A stretch of 37,266 nucleotides of DNA, taken from the NCBI GenBank assembly GCA_964619675.1, contig CAZUEO010000027.1, positions 1 through 37,266 of the forward strand, written 5' to 3'. Under the pieces are notes generated by a model, which saw nothing but the letters and a program-made list of their open reading frames with translations, searched no databases and was not told the origin of the DNA. This DNA comes from JAPLMW01 sp964619675. Its GTDB lineage: Bacteria > Planctomycetota > Phycisphaerae > Sedimentisphaerales > UBA12454. The first letter of the stretch is position 1. Every line of letters begins with the position of its first letter. Positions 15,371 to 23,855 of the stretch are shown piece by piece. The position numbers and the translations under genes are program-made.

Positions 15371-16534
15371 TCATTTGACCTTGAATTCAAATTGATAAGT
15401 TTCATTCTTGGCTAAATCCATGCCTTGACAGCTTAGTACAAAGCCGTCAGATTTCTTTTCATATTTGAAATCCTTACCGCTGAACAAGTCCTTCGGCAGG
15501 CTTGCCGGCAGGTTATCCGGCAATTGGCCCGTTTTGGCCTTTATCATATAAATCTCAATAGCAGCTTTAATCGCATTGCAATGACTTCCCAGGCGTGCTG
15601 AAAGGCTAAAGGCTTTATGAAATACAGGCGCACAAACAGCTATCAGATTTGCTTTGGGACTTCCGTTTGCTTCTTTGCCTGGTCTTTGGCTCAACTGCTC
15701 AAGTTTCAAATACGCCTGTAAATAGGGTAAATCACAAGCCGCTGCGACTTGTTTCATATGGTCGTTCCAGTATTGGCTGCTGTCCGCAAGAAACTGATTA
15801 TCGGCAGCAACAGATGCAAGTATCTTCTCTTTTACAGCATCGTCTTCAATGCACATTTGTACCAAATAGTTGATTTTATCAGGGGTCATTGACGCTTTTC
15901 CCGCCTCATATTCACCGGCCACAGCCGATTTCATCGAGAAGGGGATGCTGTCAATTTTGACCAGTTCGCTTCTCAACAAGGACAATAATTCCAAATCCAC
16001 CGGCATGTTGGAAAGAATATCATTAATACAGCCGTTTGCTGAAACAATGACCGATATCCCAACCATATAGCTAATCAGATTAAGGTCGCCGGTATGTTTG
16101 CCCATTTTATAAGCACTTATACAATGCATTAACGCTGTTTTGTAATCGCCCTCTTGAGCCAGAATTCTTGCCTTGGCAAGTACCGGCCTGCTCAACTCTC
16201 TCATTTTAAAAATGTGCGGTATCTCCTCTTCGTAACCCTCATTGAAATTTACTCCCCAGTCGCAATAGTCTATATTCGAAGCATAAAGCAGAATTTGTAT
16301 CACTTTTTCATTCTTTTTTACAAATTCTTTTACCTTCTCATCTACTTCAATCTCACCTTTTAAATCGTTCAACATCGAGTTCATTGTATCGTCCACCTGA
16401 TAAAGCATAAATGCCTTATAATACAACACCGCGGCATTATCAGGCGGATAAGCAAATACCGATAAACCTGATACAAGCACCATCATCGCAACCAGCATAA
16501 ATTTCACAGGTTTATTATCTTTCTTCGGTTCCAT
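15371..16534 (-). CDS. Secreted protein of the 'YPPDNAAVLYYKA' family, third gene of ECF unit B
   Basis: The 387-residue protein has a Sec signal peptide (basic start, then VKFMLVAMMVLVSGLSVFA) and the mature sequence begins YPPDNAAVLYYKAFMLY. The paralogue at 17690-18874 shares this start and many other blocks: CDWG, AxILAxxGxYxTALxxCxSxYK, IxSxMPxD, then DSIxFSxK, and a C-terminal run AIEIYMIKAKTGQLPDNLPA, then FSGKDFKYEKKSDGFVLSCQG and a final FEFKVK. No enzyme motif is recognised. The mature part is largely helical, in the style of TPR-like repeats, ended by a small beta-rich domain. AAAGGA lies upstream of the ATG. It is preceded 13 bases upstream by its membrane protein partner. The function is unknown; the context suggests a periplasmic or cell-surface component of an ECF signalling unit. 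Confidence 0.85.
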   Translation of the reverse strand: MEPKKDNKPVKFMLVAMMVLVSGLSVFAYPPDNAAVLYYKAFMLYQVDDTMNSMLNDLKGEIEVDEKVKEFVKKNEKVIQILLYASNIDYCDWGVNFNEGYEEEIPHIFKMRELSRPVLAKARILAQEGDYKTALMHCISAYKMGKHTGDLNLISYMVGISVIVSANGCINDILSNMPVDLELLSLLRSELVKIDSIPFSMKSAVAGEYEAGKASMTPDKINYLVQMCIEDDAVKEKILASVAADNQFLADSSQYWNDHMKQVAAACDLPYLQAYLKLEQLSQRPGKEANGSPKANLIAVCAPVFHKAFSLSARLGSHCNAIKAAIEIYMIKAKTGQLPDNLPASLPKDLFSGKDFKYEKKSDGFVLSCQGMDLAKNETYQFEFKVK

Positions 16535-16547
16535 AGTTTATCCTTTC

Positions 16548-16991
16548 TTATATTCCATCGTTATTAATGAGTTCTTTTTGTAATTTTTTGACATCCGGAT
16601 TAACAATACATACCAATTTAAGTGCTTTTCTGCTCTGCTGTTCTGCTGCTTCCATCCCGCCCCTGCGGTAAGCAAGGTTAAGCGATGCTATTGTAAGCAT
16701 TTCGGCCGGCGATTTTAAAGTTTGTGCGATTTCCGGTTTTTCAGCCCGCTTATTTCGACTATGATGGGTAAGCAAAAGACCGACTGCAACTATTATCACA
16801 GCAGCAACTGCAAATTTTGCAAGCGGTCTTTGCACGATTATTCTCCAAACATTTATTCTTCGAGATGGTTCTTCACTGACAGAAATTCTTTGGGCCTTTA
16901 TCATTTCATCTACAACCGCTTCATCAATTTTCGGGTTTGTTTGCAGTCCGGCAGCTTTAAATATCTTTTTTATTTCATTCCGGATACTCAT
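16548..16991 (-). CDS. Single-pass membrane protein, putative anti-sigma factor of ECF unit B
   Basis: This 147-residue protein has about 55 cytoplasmic residues (MSIRNEIKKIFKAAGLQTNP, then IDEAVVDEMIKAQ), one membrane helix (about 58-75, FAVAAVIIVAVGLLL) and an outer part. It shares two blocks with its paralogue at 18889-19314: THHSRN right after the membrane helix and LNLAYRRGGMEAAEQQ (RRGGMEA identical). The ATG overlaps the stop of the sigma gene (TAATG), so the two are coupled. Position, topology and coupling fit an anti-sigma factor. The usual zinc-binding H-x3-C-x2-C motif of ZAS anti-sigma domains is absent, so this would be a different class. The function is inferred from context. 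Confidence 0.75.
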   Translation of the reverse strand: MSIRNEIKKIFKAAGLQTNPKIDEAVVDEMIKAQRISVSEEPSRRINVWRIIVQRPLAKFAVAAVIIVAVGLLLTHHSRNKRAEKPEIAQTLKSPAEMLTIASLNLAYRRGGMEAAEQQSRKALKLVCIVNPDVKKLQKELINNDGI

Positions 16992-17530
16992 TATTCACCT
17001 TCCTTCAATACTGACCGCAGTTTTTGCAATGCATACTGATATCGGGATTGAACGGTACTTATAGAAGCATTCTGAACTTCGGCAATCTTTCTGAAAGTCC
17101 AGCCTGCCTCGATTTTCAAGGTCAAGGCCTCCCGCTGCTCCTGAGGCAATTGCGACATCGCATTTGAAAGAATCTTAAGCTGTTCGTTCAATACCGCCCA
17201 CTGTTGCGGGTCTTTATCGGGGCAGGCAATATCGCTTACCTGCTCGATGCTGACCAGGTTCAATAACTTACTGCGACGCGCCTTGGCCCGAATTTCGTTT
17301 ATCACAGCGCAAATCAGATATCCTTTTAAATTAGTACGAATATTCAGCCGGGAAATGGACGATGCAAATCTGACAAACACATCGTGCACACAATCCTCAG
17401 CCAGCTGGACATCCGATGTAATCATCAGGGATATCTTCAAAAGATCGGTTATATACTTTTGATAGAGCTCACGCGTGGCTTGCGGGCAGCCTTTCTTCAT
17501 GCTTCTTATAAGAGCTTTGTCTGACAGCAT
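16991..17530 (-). CDS. ECF RNA polymerase sigma factor, unit B
   Basis: This 179-residue ECF sigma factor shows region 2 (about residues 20-85; LAEDCVHDVFVRFASSI and LKGYLICAVINEIRAKARR) and region 4 (about 120-175; MSQLPQEQREALTLKIEAG, TFRKIAEVQNASISTVQSRY, ALQKLRSVLKE). AAGG precedes the ATG by 7 bases. It would direct RNA polymerase to stress- or surface-related promoters; no target promoter motif could be derived here. It is the first gene of unit B and is clearly paralogous to the sigma factor at 19311-19856. A terminator after unit A separates the two units, so each has its own promoter. Confidence 0.95.
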   Translation of the reverse strand: MLSDKALIRSMKKGCPQATRELYQKYITDLLKISLMITSDVQLAEDCVHDVFVRFASSISRLNIRTNLKGYLICAVINEIRAKARRSKLLNLVSIEQVSDIACPDKDPQQWAVLNEQLKILSNAMSQLPQEQREALTLKIEAGWTFRKIAEVQNASISTVQSRYQYALQKLRSVLKEGE

Positions 17531-17632
17531 TTATCAACCTTAATATGTACCGGCAAAGACGTCTTTCAATTATATGATAAGTTTGCAGGCTGTTTTTATG
17601 TATAAAAAATATTTTTATTTGAAAATTTTTCC

Positions 17633-17661
17633 AAAAAAAAGCCGGGTTTTTCATACCCGGC
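17633..17661 (-). terminator. Rho-independent terminator after ECF unit A
   Basis: Stem GCCGGGT (17641-17647) / ACCCGGC (17655-17661) with a 7-base loop. On the minus strand it is followed by eight T (A tract 17633-17640). It ends the 19856-17690 operon before unit B. Confidence 0.9.
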
Positions 17662-17689
17662 CTTCTTACAGCTAATAATCAAGAGATTA

Positions 17690-18874
17690 TTATTTGACCT
17701 TGAATTCATACTGATAGACCTTGCCGGTGTTTATCTCTTTGCCCTGGCAGCGAAGAATAAATCCATCGGCTGTTTTCTCATAATCGAATGGCTTGCCGCT
17801 AAAGCAATCAGCCGGCAGGTCGGCAGGCAGCTTGTCAGGCAGCTTGCCCTTTTGGGCCTTTATCATATAAAGCTCAATCGCCGTCCTGATTGCATTGTCG
17901 TGCGTCTGTGAATGCGTTGCCAATGAAAATATCTTTCCCATCGCAGGTCTAAAAACGACGGTCAACGTTGCATCAGGATTACCCTCAATCATCTCTTTTC
18001 CCGCTTTTTCACATAACTCCGCAAGCGAGGCATAACCCTGCGGATAAGGCATCTCAAAGACATCAACAACACCGGTATAAAAGTTCTCGAAATATTTCCT
18101 GTTGCGTTCAATCATAACATCGTCAAAAGAAAGAATTTTTTCGTAGACAGCCTTATGTTCCTCACTAAGAGGCACATCTTCCCGCCGAAGAATGGTTACC
18201 CCGTCAGAAATACGCTGCGGTGTCATAAATATTAACATAGCATCCCGCTCGGCTATAATGGCAGGTTTTACGGAAAAAGATATGCTGTCAACCTTCGCCA
18301 ATCGATTTTTCAGGCGGGACAAATTTTGCATATCCTGCGGCATATCAGACATTATCTGCATAACACAGGAATTTGTTCTGCCATTGACTCCAGCACCCAT
18401 AAGGTAAGCTACAAAGACACGGTCATTCATATGACGAGCTATCTTATATAAGCTCATACAGCGGTTCAGGGCAGTTTCATAGTTTCCATCCATTGCAAGA
18501 ATTTTTGCGTCAGCCAAGACCAGACACGCCAATTTTCTCTGGCTGCCCAAAGGTATTTCCATTGCCAGACCCTCGGAATAATCCAGCCCCCAGTCGCAGT
18601 TTTTTATCTCGGCAGCATCAAGTACCGTATCTATTATGGAGCGGTTTTTATTTACGAATTTTCTTATTCTGTCTACGTCGGCCTTTGAGAAATCGGCTGC
18701 TTCATTCGAGAAATCACTTAACACTTTCTCCATTTTGTCATCCGGCGCATAGAGCATCGCCGCCTTGTAATACAAAACTGCGGCGTTATCCGGCGGATAA
18801 GCATAGACGCAGGCCGACATTAAAAAGAACACAATCATCGATAATATCATTTTATAGTTATTTGAAGTTTTCAT
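17690..18874 (-). CDS. Secreted protein of the 'YPPDNAAVLYYKA' family, third gene of ECF unit A
   Basis: From the ATG at 18874 this is a 394-residue protein with signal peptide MKTSNNYKMILSMIVFFLMS... cut after CVYA, so the mature end is YPPDNAAVLYYKAAMLY, nearly the same as in unit B. Shared blocks with that paralogue include DRIRKFVNKN, CDWGLDYSEG, AKILAMDGNYETALNRCMS, the MTPQRI block, AIELYMIKAQKGKLPDKLPA, FSGKPFDYEKTADGFILRCQG and FEFKVK at the end. The frame is open 10 codons further up to 18904, inside the membrane-protein gene. The AGGAAAGGAAA purine run just before 18874 and the signal peptide favour the later ATG. No catalytic motif is seen. Unit duplication with preserved gene order is evident. 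Confidence 0.85.
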   Translation of the reverse strand: MKTSNNYKMILSMIVFFLMSACVYAYPPDNAAVLYYKAAMLYAPDDKMEKVLSDFSNEAADFSKADVDRIRKFVNKNRSIIDTVLDAAEIKNCDWGLDYSEGLAMEIPLGSQRKLACLVLADAKILAMDGNYETALNRCMSLYKIARHMNDRVFVAYLMGAGVNGRTNSCVMQIMSDMPQDMQNLSRLKNRLAKVDSISFSVKPAIIAERDAMLIFMTPQRISDGVTILRREDVPLSEEHKAVYEKILSFDDVMIERNRKYFENFYTGVVDVFEMPYPQGYASLAELCEKAGKEMIEGNPDATLTVVFRPAMGKIFSLATHSQTHDNAIRTAIELYMIKAQKGKLPDKLPADLPADCFSGKPFDYEKTADGFILRCQGKEINTGKVYQYEFKVK

Positions 18875-18888
18875 AACATTTTCCTTTC

Positions 18889-19314
18889 CTAAATTTCTTC
18901 GCATTCGCCTAATTCACATAATAATTGTTCAATTGTTATACGCTCTTTTAAGCTTTGCCTCACTTTTTTATCGGCTTCGGCAAACTGCTTTTCAACCGCC
19001 TCCATCCCTCCCCGGCGAAAGGCCATATTAAGAGAAACAAGCGACGTTAACTGGGCTGGCGATTTTGATTCTGAAGTTCTCACAACTTTAGGCGTTTCAA
19101 TCCTGCCGTTGCGGCTGTGATGAGTAAAGAAAAAGCAAATCACAATTATTATCACGGCAGCAGCAGCGAATTTTATTATTTTCCACACATCCATATCGGC
19201 CGAACGTTCATTTTTAGATTTATCCAGTGTATCAATAAGGTCATTCAAAACCGCCTTGTTAACATCCGGACTGGTTCTTATCTTTGCATTCTTAATTAAT
19301 CGTCTTATGTTCAC
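18889..19314 (-). CDS. Single-pass membrane protein, putative anti-sigma factor of ECF unit A, GTG start
   Basis: This 141-residue protein has a cytoplasmic segment (about residues 1-48; IRRLIKNAKIRTSPDVNKAV), a membrane helix (about 49-65; FAAAAVIIIVICFFF) and an outer tail. THHSRNGR and LNMAFRRGGMEAVEKQ match its paralogue at 16548-16991, while the outer C-termini differ. The start is GTG at 19314, overlapping the sigma stop by four bases (GTGA), with GAGG upstream. As in unit B there is no ZAS zinc motif. Retention of the RRGGMEA block outside the membrane in both copies suggests that it contacts something there, possibly the secreted partner encoded next. The anti-sigma role is inferred from topology and coupling. 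Confidence 0.75.
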   Translation of the reverse strand: MNIRRLIKNAKIRTSPDVNKAVLNDLIDTLDKSKNERSADMDVWKIIKFAAAAVIIIVICFFFTHHSRNGRIETPKVVRTSESKSPAQLTSLVSLNMAFRRGGMEAVEKQFAEADKKVRQSLKERITIEQLLCELGECEEI

Positions 19315-19856
19315 TTTGGCACCTCGCCATCTAAAATTGACCGCAGTTTGGTTATCCCGTAACGGTATCTGCTCTGTGCTGTCTTTATCGAGGTTTCCTG
19401 CAGCCTGGCTATATCCCGGAATTTCATATTCCCCTGAATATGCAGAATCACAGCCTCCTTCTGCTCATACGGAAGCTCGGCCAGTGCATTGCTTAGCAGG
19501 CTGAACTGTTCATCGTATATAATCCACTGGTCGGGCCTTTTGAAATTTGAACCTGCAGGCTCAATGTCTCCGAGGGTTACCGTTCGCTGCCGGTTCTGTG
19601 AGCGAAGCATATTCCTTGCCCTGTTGGCAACACAGGTAGCTAAATATCCTTTCAGACTGCCGGTAAGCTCAAAGCTGCCTGCAGAGCAGACAAAGGCCGT
19701 GAAAACATCGTGCACAGCATCCTCAGCAGAGCTTGTCTGATTCAAAAGCCCTGCTGCTATCCGCAGCATATCGTCCCTGTACTTTTCATAGATGCGCTGC
19801 AGTGCATCCCTGCTGCCGCGTTTTAACTTCCAGATAAGTAACTTATCTTCCAGCAC
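19311..19856 (-). CDS. ECF RNA polymerase sigma factor, unit A, GTG start
   Basis: This 181-residue sigma factor has region 2 with SSAEDAVHDVFTAFVCSAG and LKGYLATCVANRARNMLRSQ, and region 4 with LAELPYEQKEAVILHIQGN, KFRDIARLQETSIKTAQSRY and GITKLRSIL. The linker differs from its unit B paralogue, but both regions align without gaps of note. The GTG start at 19856 has AAGG 7 bases upstream, the same spacing as in unit B. Two complete sigma/membrane/secreted units in tandem imply duplication followed by divergence, perhaps toward different signals or promoters. Confidence 0.95.
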   Translation of the reverse strand: MLEDKLLIWKLKRGSRDALQRIYEKYRDDMLRIAAGLLNQTSSAEDAVHDVFTAFVCSAGSFELTGSLKGYLATCVANRARNMLRSQNRQRTVTLGDIEPAGSNFKRPDQWIIYDEQFSLLSNALAELPYEQKEAVILHIQGNMKFRDIARLQETSIKTAQSRYRYGITKLRSILDGEVPK

Positions 19857-19969
19857 TCAGAAACCTTATTAAATAACCGACAATCGACTGCCTGTTATAA
19901 TAACACCGCAGAATACCGTTTTGCTTTAAATAAAATCAATTTTTTGCGATTTTACGACAGATTCAAAGC

Positions 19970-19997
19970 AAAAAAGGCCTGATTTTGTCAGGCCTTT
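19970..19997 (-). terminator. Rho-independent terminator after the GH10 xylanase gene
   Basis: Perfect 10-base stem AAAGGCCTGA (19973-19982) / TCAGGCCTTT (19988-19997) with loop TTTTG. On the minus strand it runs into six T (A tract 19970-19975). It ends the S74/GH10 operon. Confidence 0.92.
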
Positions 19998-20048
19998 GGT
20001 AAATGGACCAAGATTAAAACAGCCGCGTTTCCAATAATTATAACGCTC

Positions 20049-22118
20049 TTACTTTAATGGCCAGTCATACGGACAATAACAGAGCCACTCGTCAACAAAA
20101 ACACCTAAATCAAGATAGTCGACAACATTGTCGGCGTACAGGTCTGCCGGCAGATCAGGTCCGGTCTCAAGCCAGTATTCAGCAAATCTTGCAAAGAGGC
20201 GGAAGCCAACTGTACACGAAGGCTCGCCCGGCCAGAAACCGCCTAATAGTTCGTAATCGCTTTCGTACGAGTAGGCTGCATCCGCCTGGCCGATTGTGGC
20301 AGTCAGAACATACTGCCCGCCGGTGCTTAACCCACCACCGCCATCTATCGTGCTCCGACTGATATCAAAGTTGTGATCCCCCAGATTCAGCTCGAAGATA
20401 AATTCTGCGGGTGTAGCTCCGGGTTCCAGTTCTATTGTCTTAACTTCGGTAATCACGCCCGGGACGGTGAGAGTTATCTCGTAAGTGCCGTGAAATCCCC
20501 GGAAGTTAACATTGCCTGAGAAATCGGTGGTATTAGTATCGTTTGTTGTCCATTCATCCATCAGCGATTCGTAACGTATCCCCGCTGCGTTGAGCGACCA
20601 GTTGGAATCGACAATGTGGCAGTCACCACGCCAGTGCGAATCCTCCCAAAAGCCCCACATCAGAATTCCTCCGACAGCGGAATGACTAAACGCCGTACGA
20701 TAAAATTTCTCGAGACCATCAGCGCGAATGTTCACATTTGTCGATGCGAAGTCATACTCCGTACACCATATCGGAAGTCCCATCTGTGCTAGACTCTCCA
20801 GCCGGTCGTAAACTGTATACGGCTCGATATCGCTGCCCCAAAAATGACACTGCGCACCTACGCCGTGCACGGGAACACCGGTGTTTATAAAGTCCTGAAT
20901 CTGCACCTTGTACGCACTGGTATAGCCGCCGCTGGAAACAACCTCGTAATCATTCACAAACAGCAGACAGTTGGGGTCAATCGAATTGGCTTCCTGAAAC
21001 ATCCACGGGCGGATGTTGGGCCCAAGCCTGTCCTGAAAGAATGAACTGTGAAGCATTTCGTTATTGATGTCCCAGTGCACAAATTTGCCCTTGAAATGAT
21101 TCACAGCGCTATCCATACGGTTCTCAACAGCAGTCCGCAGCTCACTTGTGGCAGGCAGCGGAGCATAGCTTAGATTCTTTATCCAACTCTGCACGTACTG
21201 GTCAACGCACCAGTATACGCAATGGCCGCGCATAATGATTCCGTTCGCATTGCACCAGTTATATATCATATCGGCAGTGTTATAGTCCACCTGACCCTGG
21301 CTCGGTTCGTTCGAGTACCACTTCGACTCGTTTTCCATCACCGCCCACTCAAAATGGTCCTTGAAGAACTGGGTGTAGTTAGGGTCGCTGACATTATGGT
21401 TAATCGCCGAGCCAAAGGCAAAACGATGTTTAATCTGGTCTATCTGCACCTGCACGCCGCTGAGCGGGTGGCCCTGTGGGTTGAGTACTGTAATTTGTGC
21501 ATCCCTTTTGCGTATCTGCTCGATTCTGGCATCGGCTTCGGCTTTCCAGCCGCTGGTATCCACCACCTCCGCATCATCGAGATAGAAATTTACGCCAGCC
21601 GCAGGCCCTTCAAAATAAACATCCAGCACACTGAGAGTGCCATTCACATTAAGAGTAAAGCCCCCGGACAACAGAACCCACTGGTCGTCGTATCCTGTTA
21701 ACCATTCTACAGAATGATATTGCGTCCCGCCGGAGTCTGTTTGTTGTACAGTTAAACCTATCGAGTTACTATCGGCATTCTGCAGGCGGACCCAGCCGGA
21801 GATTTTGTATGATTTGCCATTCTGCATAACACCGAGCAAAGACTGCATGGGACCCTCCCACGTTTGTGTTCTGTTAGATGCCAATCCGCTGAAGCTGCCG
21901 GTATGCACCTGAGCCGAACTAGCCGCAAGGCTGCTGCCACCCCTGCCCGTCCATCCTGTAGTAGTCCCAGTCTCGAAGCCAGGATTGGTCAGGAGATTTA
22001 CAGCAGCTCTTGCGCTGATAGTCATCAGGGATATTATCAGCAGCAAAAGAAGCAACCGCCTGCCGACACCTCGTTTGCCTCCGCCGGTCTGGACCAAAAA
22101 TAAGATGTCTGCTCTCAT
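20049..22118 (-). CDS. Secreted GH10 endo-1,4-beta-xylanase with N-terminal CBM22-like module and dockerin-like C-terminus
   Basis: This 689-residue extracellular enzyme would cut the xylan backbone. After a signal region (about residues 20-38, LLLLLLIISLMTISARA), a CBM4_9/CBM22-like module spans about 40-186 (NLLTNPGFETGTTTGWTGRGG, shown only in part; SYKISGWVRL; YFEGPAAGVNFYLDDAEV). The GH10 barrel (about 200-520) has FAFGSAINH, the acid/base Glu354 in WDINNEML and the nucleophile Glu454 in WCTEYDF, about 100 residues apart as in the family. A beta-rich stretch with GGYxLxxTIGQ-like sequence follows, and the last 55 residues (FARFAEYWLE, ADNVVDYLDLGVFVDEWL) form a dockerin-like module. GGGAGG precedes the ATG, which overlaps the stop of the upstream S74 gene by four bases (ATGA). 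Confidence 0.95.
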   Translation of the reverse strand: MRADILFLVQTGGGKRGVGRRLLLLLLIISLMTISARAAVNLLTNPGFETGTTTGWTGRGGSSLAASSAQVHTGSFSGLASNRTQTWEGPMQSLLGVMQNGKSYKISGWVRLQNADSNSIGLTVQQTDSGGTQYHSVEWLTGYDDQWVLLSGGFTLNVNGTLSVLDVYFEGPAAGVNFYLDDAEVVDTSGWKAEADARIEQIRKRDAQITVLNPQGHPLSGVQVQIDQIKHRFAFGSAINHNVSDPNYTQFFKDHFEWAVMENESKWYSNEPSQGQVDYNTADMIYNWCNANGIIMRGHCVYWCVDQYVQSWIKNLSYAPLPATSELRTAVENRMDSAVNHFKGKFVHWDINNEMLHSSFFQDRLGPNIRPWMFQEANSIDPNCLLFVNDYEVVSSGGYTSAYKVQIQDFINTGVPVHGVGAQCHFWGSDIEPYTVYDRLESLAQMGLPIWCTEYDFASTNVNIRADGLEKFYRTAFSHSAVGGILMWGFWEDSHWRGDCHIVDSNWSLNAAGIRYESLMDEWTTNDTNTTDFSGNVNFRGFHGTYEITLTVPGVITEVKTIELEPGATPAEFIFELNLGDHNFDISRSTIDGGGGLSTGGQYVLTATIGQADAAYSYESDYELLGGFWPGEPSCTVGFRLFARFAEYWLETGPDLPADLYADNVVDYLDLGVFVDEWLCYCPYDWPLK

Positions 22119-23527
22119 TGTTGCACCTCCCTTGTCTCGGCAGAGCGATTCTGATGTTCTGTGCTTTCCAAAACCTCAATTCGCTGGATAAGGGATTCAA
22201 TCTGCTCTTGCTGTTCTTTAATAGCCTCAGTCAATATAGGGACAAGCTCAGTATATGAAACAGACTTTTCACTATCGGGCCCTTCTCTAACTATCTCGGG
22301 GAGTATTTCTTCAACTTCCTGAGCAATGACCCCATAATGTCTGCCCTCAGGAAACCCTTTGTCCTTATATTCAGATGTCTTCCATTTGAATGAAACTCCT
22401 TTTATGTTTTTTATCTTATCCACCGGGGAATCTATTGCTTTGATACTCTCTTTAAACCGCAAATCAGAACCCTGCCATCCACCGGTTGAGTATGCAGTTC
22501 CATTAACATACAATTGATAAGATCCTGGATCCGTCGTTCCGATGCCAACATTGCCGGAGGCATATACATTGCCCTCAAAATAACCGGCCCAACCTTCGTC
22601 AGGGTAGTCTCCACCTGATACTCCATAAACACCGATTCCTCGATGGTACCAACCCAACGAATAAAAAGTGGACCCATAGCCCCAAACTCCTATATTTGTA
22701 ACCTCCTCTATGCCAGGAGGGCTCATTACCGTTGAACCGCCGCCAGCCCAGCCCTTAACCCCATAGCCACCCCAAGCCGTGTAGCCAAAAATTGCGTCCC
22801 AAACCCGCGCGTATATTTGGCCCGAATCTGTTATAGTTGTATAATGACCTGGACTAACTACATCTCCTACTCTGAAATCCCTAGCTACATCGAGATTATA
22901 TCCTGGATCAGTCCTTCCGATGCCAACATTTCCTTGTATTATCATCCCATTCGATGGTGCTGTGTTCGCCCCCGAGTAGGTTGCTCCTACTGCCATTCCA
23001 CCTTCTATGTCTAATTTGTTCTTCGGGCTGGTCGTGCCGATGCCGACATCGCCGGTGGGGATTGAATACATATCATTCCCAGAGACCATCCAGTCGCCGT
23101 CACCACCACCGCCACTGCCTACGTTTGCTGCGTAAAGCGCATAAGGCGCAGGCGTCACTTCCTGCCGGGGCTGCATGACTATATAGAGATTAGGGTCATT
23201 CAAATCCCCAGGCCGAATGCCAATTCCCAGCCAGCGTGCACTGCCGTCGAACACACCGCCGCCGAAGTCCAGCTCTACCGTAAAGTAGCCGTTGATTACG
23301 TCCACATCGGGCTTGTTAACATCACTGCCTATCTGGTTGCCGTCAGTGGCTGCGTCGAAGAGCTTGAATCGGAAATCATACTGTCCATTTGCCACAAAGT
23401 TGACATCATAGAGATGCCCCTGATAGGTAAACGCGGTACCTAACGGAGCCGCTTTGCCGACATCAGGGCAGAAAAGAATCACAGCCAGTGCCGGAACCAG
23501 AATTGTCAATATTCTTGCGGTTTTCAT
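22115..23527 (-). CDS. Secreted S74 (intramolecular chaperone of endosialidase) surface protein
   Basis: From the ATG at 23527 this is a 470-residue protein with signal peptide MKTARILTILVPALAVILFC...GKAA. The N-terminal part (about 30-140) is beta-rich (GTAFTYQGHLYD, YDFRFKLFDA). Three VGIGTTSP-like repeats follow (VGIGTTSPKNKLDIEGG, VGIGRTDPGYNLDV, VGIGTTDPGSYQLYVNG), as seen in fibre-like proteins. The C-terminal S74 domain (from about residue 354) begins SDLRFKESIKAID, with Ser-Asp at the usual self-cleavage site, then YGVIAQEVEEILPEIV and SYTELVPILTEAIKEQQEQI, a trimerising coiled coil. The open frame extends to 23614, but AAGGAG just before 23527 and the signal peptide fix the start. 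It is translationally coupled to the xylanase, which suggests surface display of a trimeric adhesin or scaffold with that enzyme. Confidence 0.9.
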   Translation of the reverse strand: MKTARILTILVPALAVILFCPDVGKAAPLGTAFTYQGHLYDVNFVANGQYDFRFKLFDAATDGNQIGSDVNKPDVDVINGYFTVELDFGGGVFDGSARWLGIGIRPGDLNDPNLYIVMQPRQEVTPAPYALYAANVGSGGGGDGDWMVSGNDMYSIPTGDVGIGTTSPKNKLDIEGGMAVGATYSGANTAPSNGMIIQGNVGIGRTDPGYNLDVARDFRVGDVVSPGHYTTITDSGQIYARVWDAIFGYTAWGGYGVKGWAGGGSTVMSPPGIEEVTNIGVWGYGSTFYSLGWYHRGIGVYGVSGGDYPDEGWAGYFEGNVYASGNVGIGTTDPGSYQLYVNGTAYSTGGWQGSDLRFKESIKAIDSPVDKIKNIKGVSFKWKTSEYKDKGFPEGRHYGVIAQEVEEILPEIVREGPDSEKSVSYTELVPILTEAIKEQQEQIESLIQRIEVLESTEHQNRSAETREVQQ

Positions 23528-23855
23528 TTTTCTTCTCCTTTTCAAAAAAGTTTTTATATTCTTGCAGCGCACCTTTTGCGCACAAGTACCACCATAAAAC
23601 TTATGAAAACTCACAGGATTGCATAGCTTCTCTCATATCATCTTCCTCGCCTTTATATTTGGCTAAGCCTTCAAAGCTGTCATCATTATATATCCTTCTG
23701 TCGAGCAAACAAAACAAAAATATATAAAAATGACACTTCCCAATACCTTCAGAAAGGTCGTCAATTCTAAATTTCACGCCTCGGTTTTACTTTTTTAGCT
23801 TTAAATTTTGGACTCCCAAACCCTATCCCCCGACTCGTCAATTTCCTGGCTGGAC
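23528..23855. other. Intergenic region between S74 and DUF5060/DUF4038 genes
   Basis: About 330 bases upstream of the S74/GH10 operon on the minus strand. It is AT-rich and should hold that operon's promoter. I see only a short dyad ACCTT-n4-AAGGT at 23745-23758 and no convincing -35/-10 pair. No gene or terminator hairpin is evident. Confidence 0.45.

Noticed and set aside
21222..21701. 159-residue plus-strand frame opposite the GH10 gene
   Set aside because: Lies wholly within the catalytic region on the other strand and lacks start signals.
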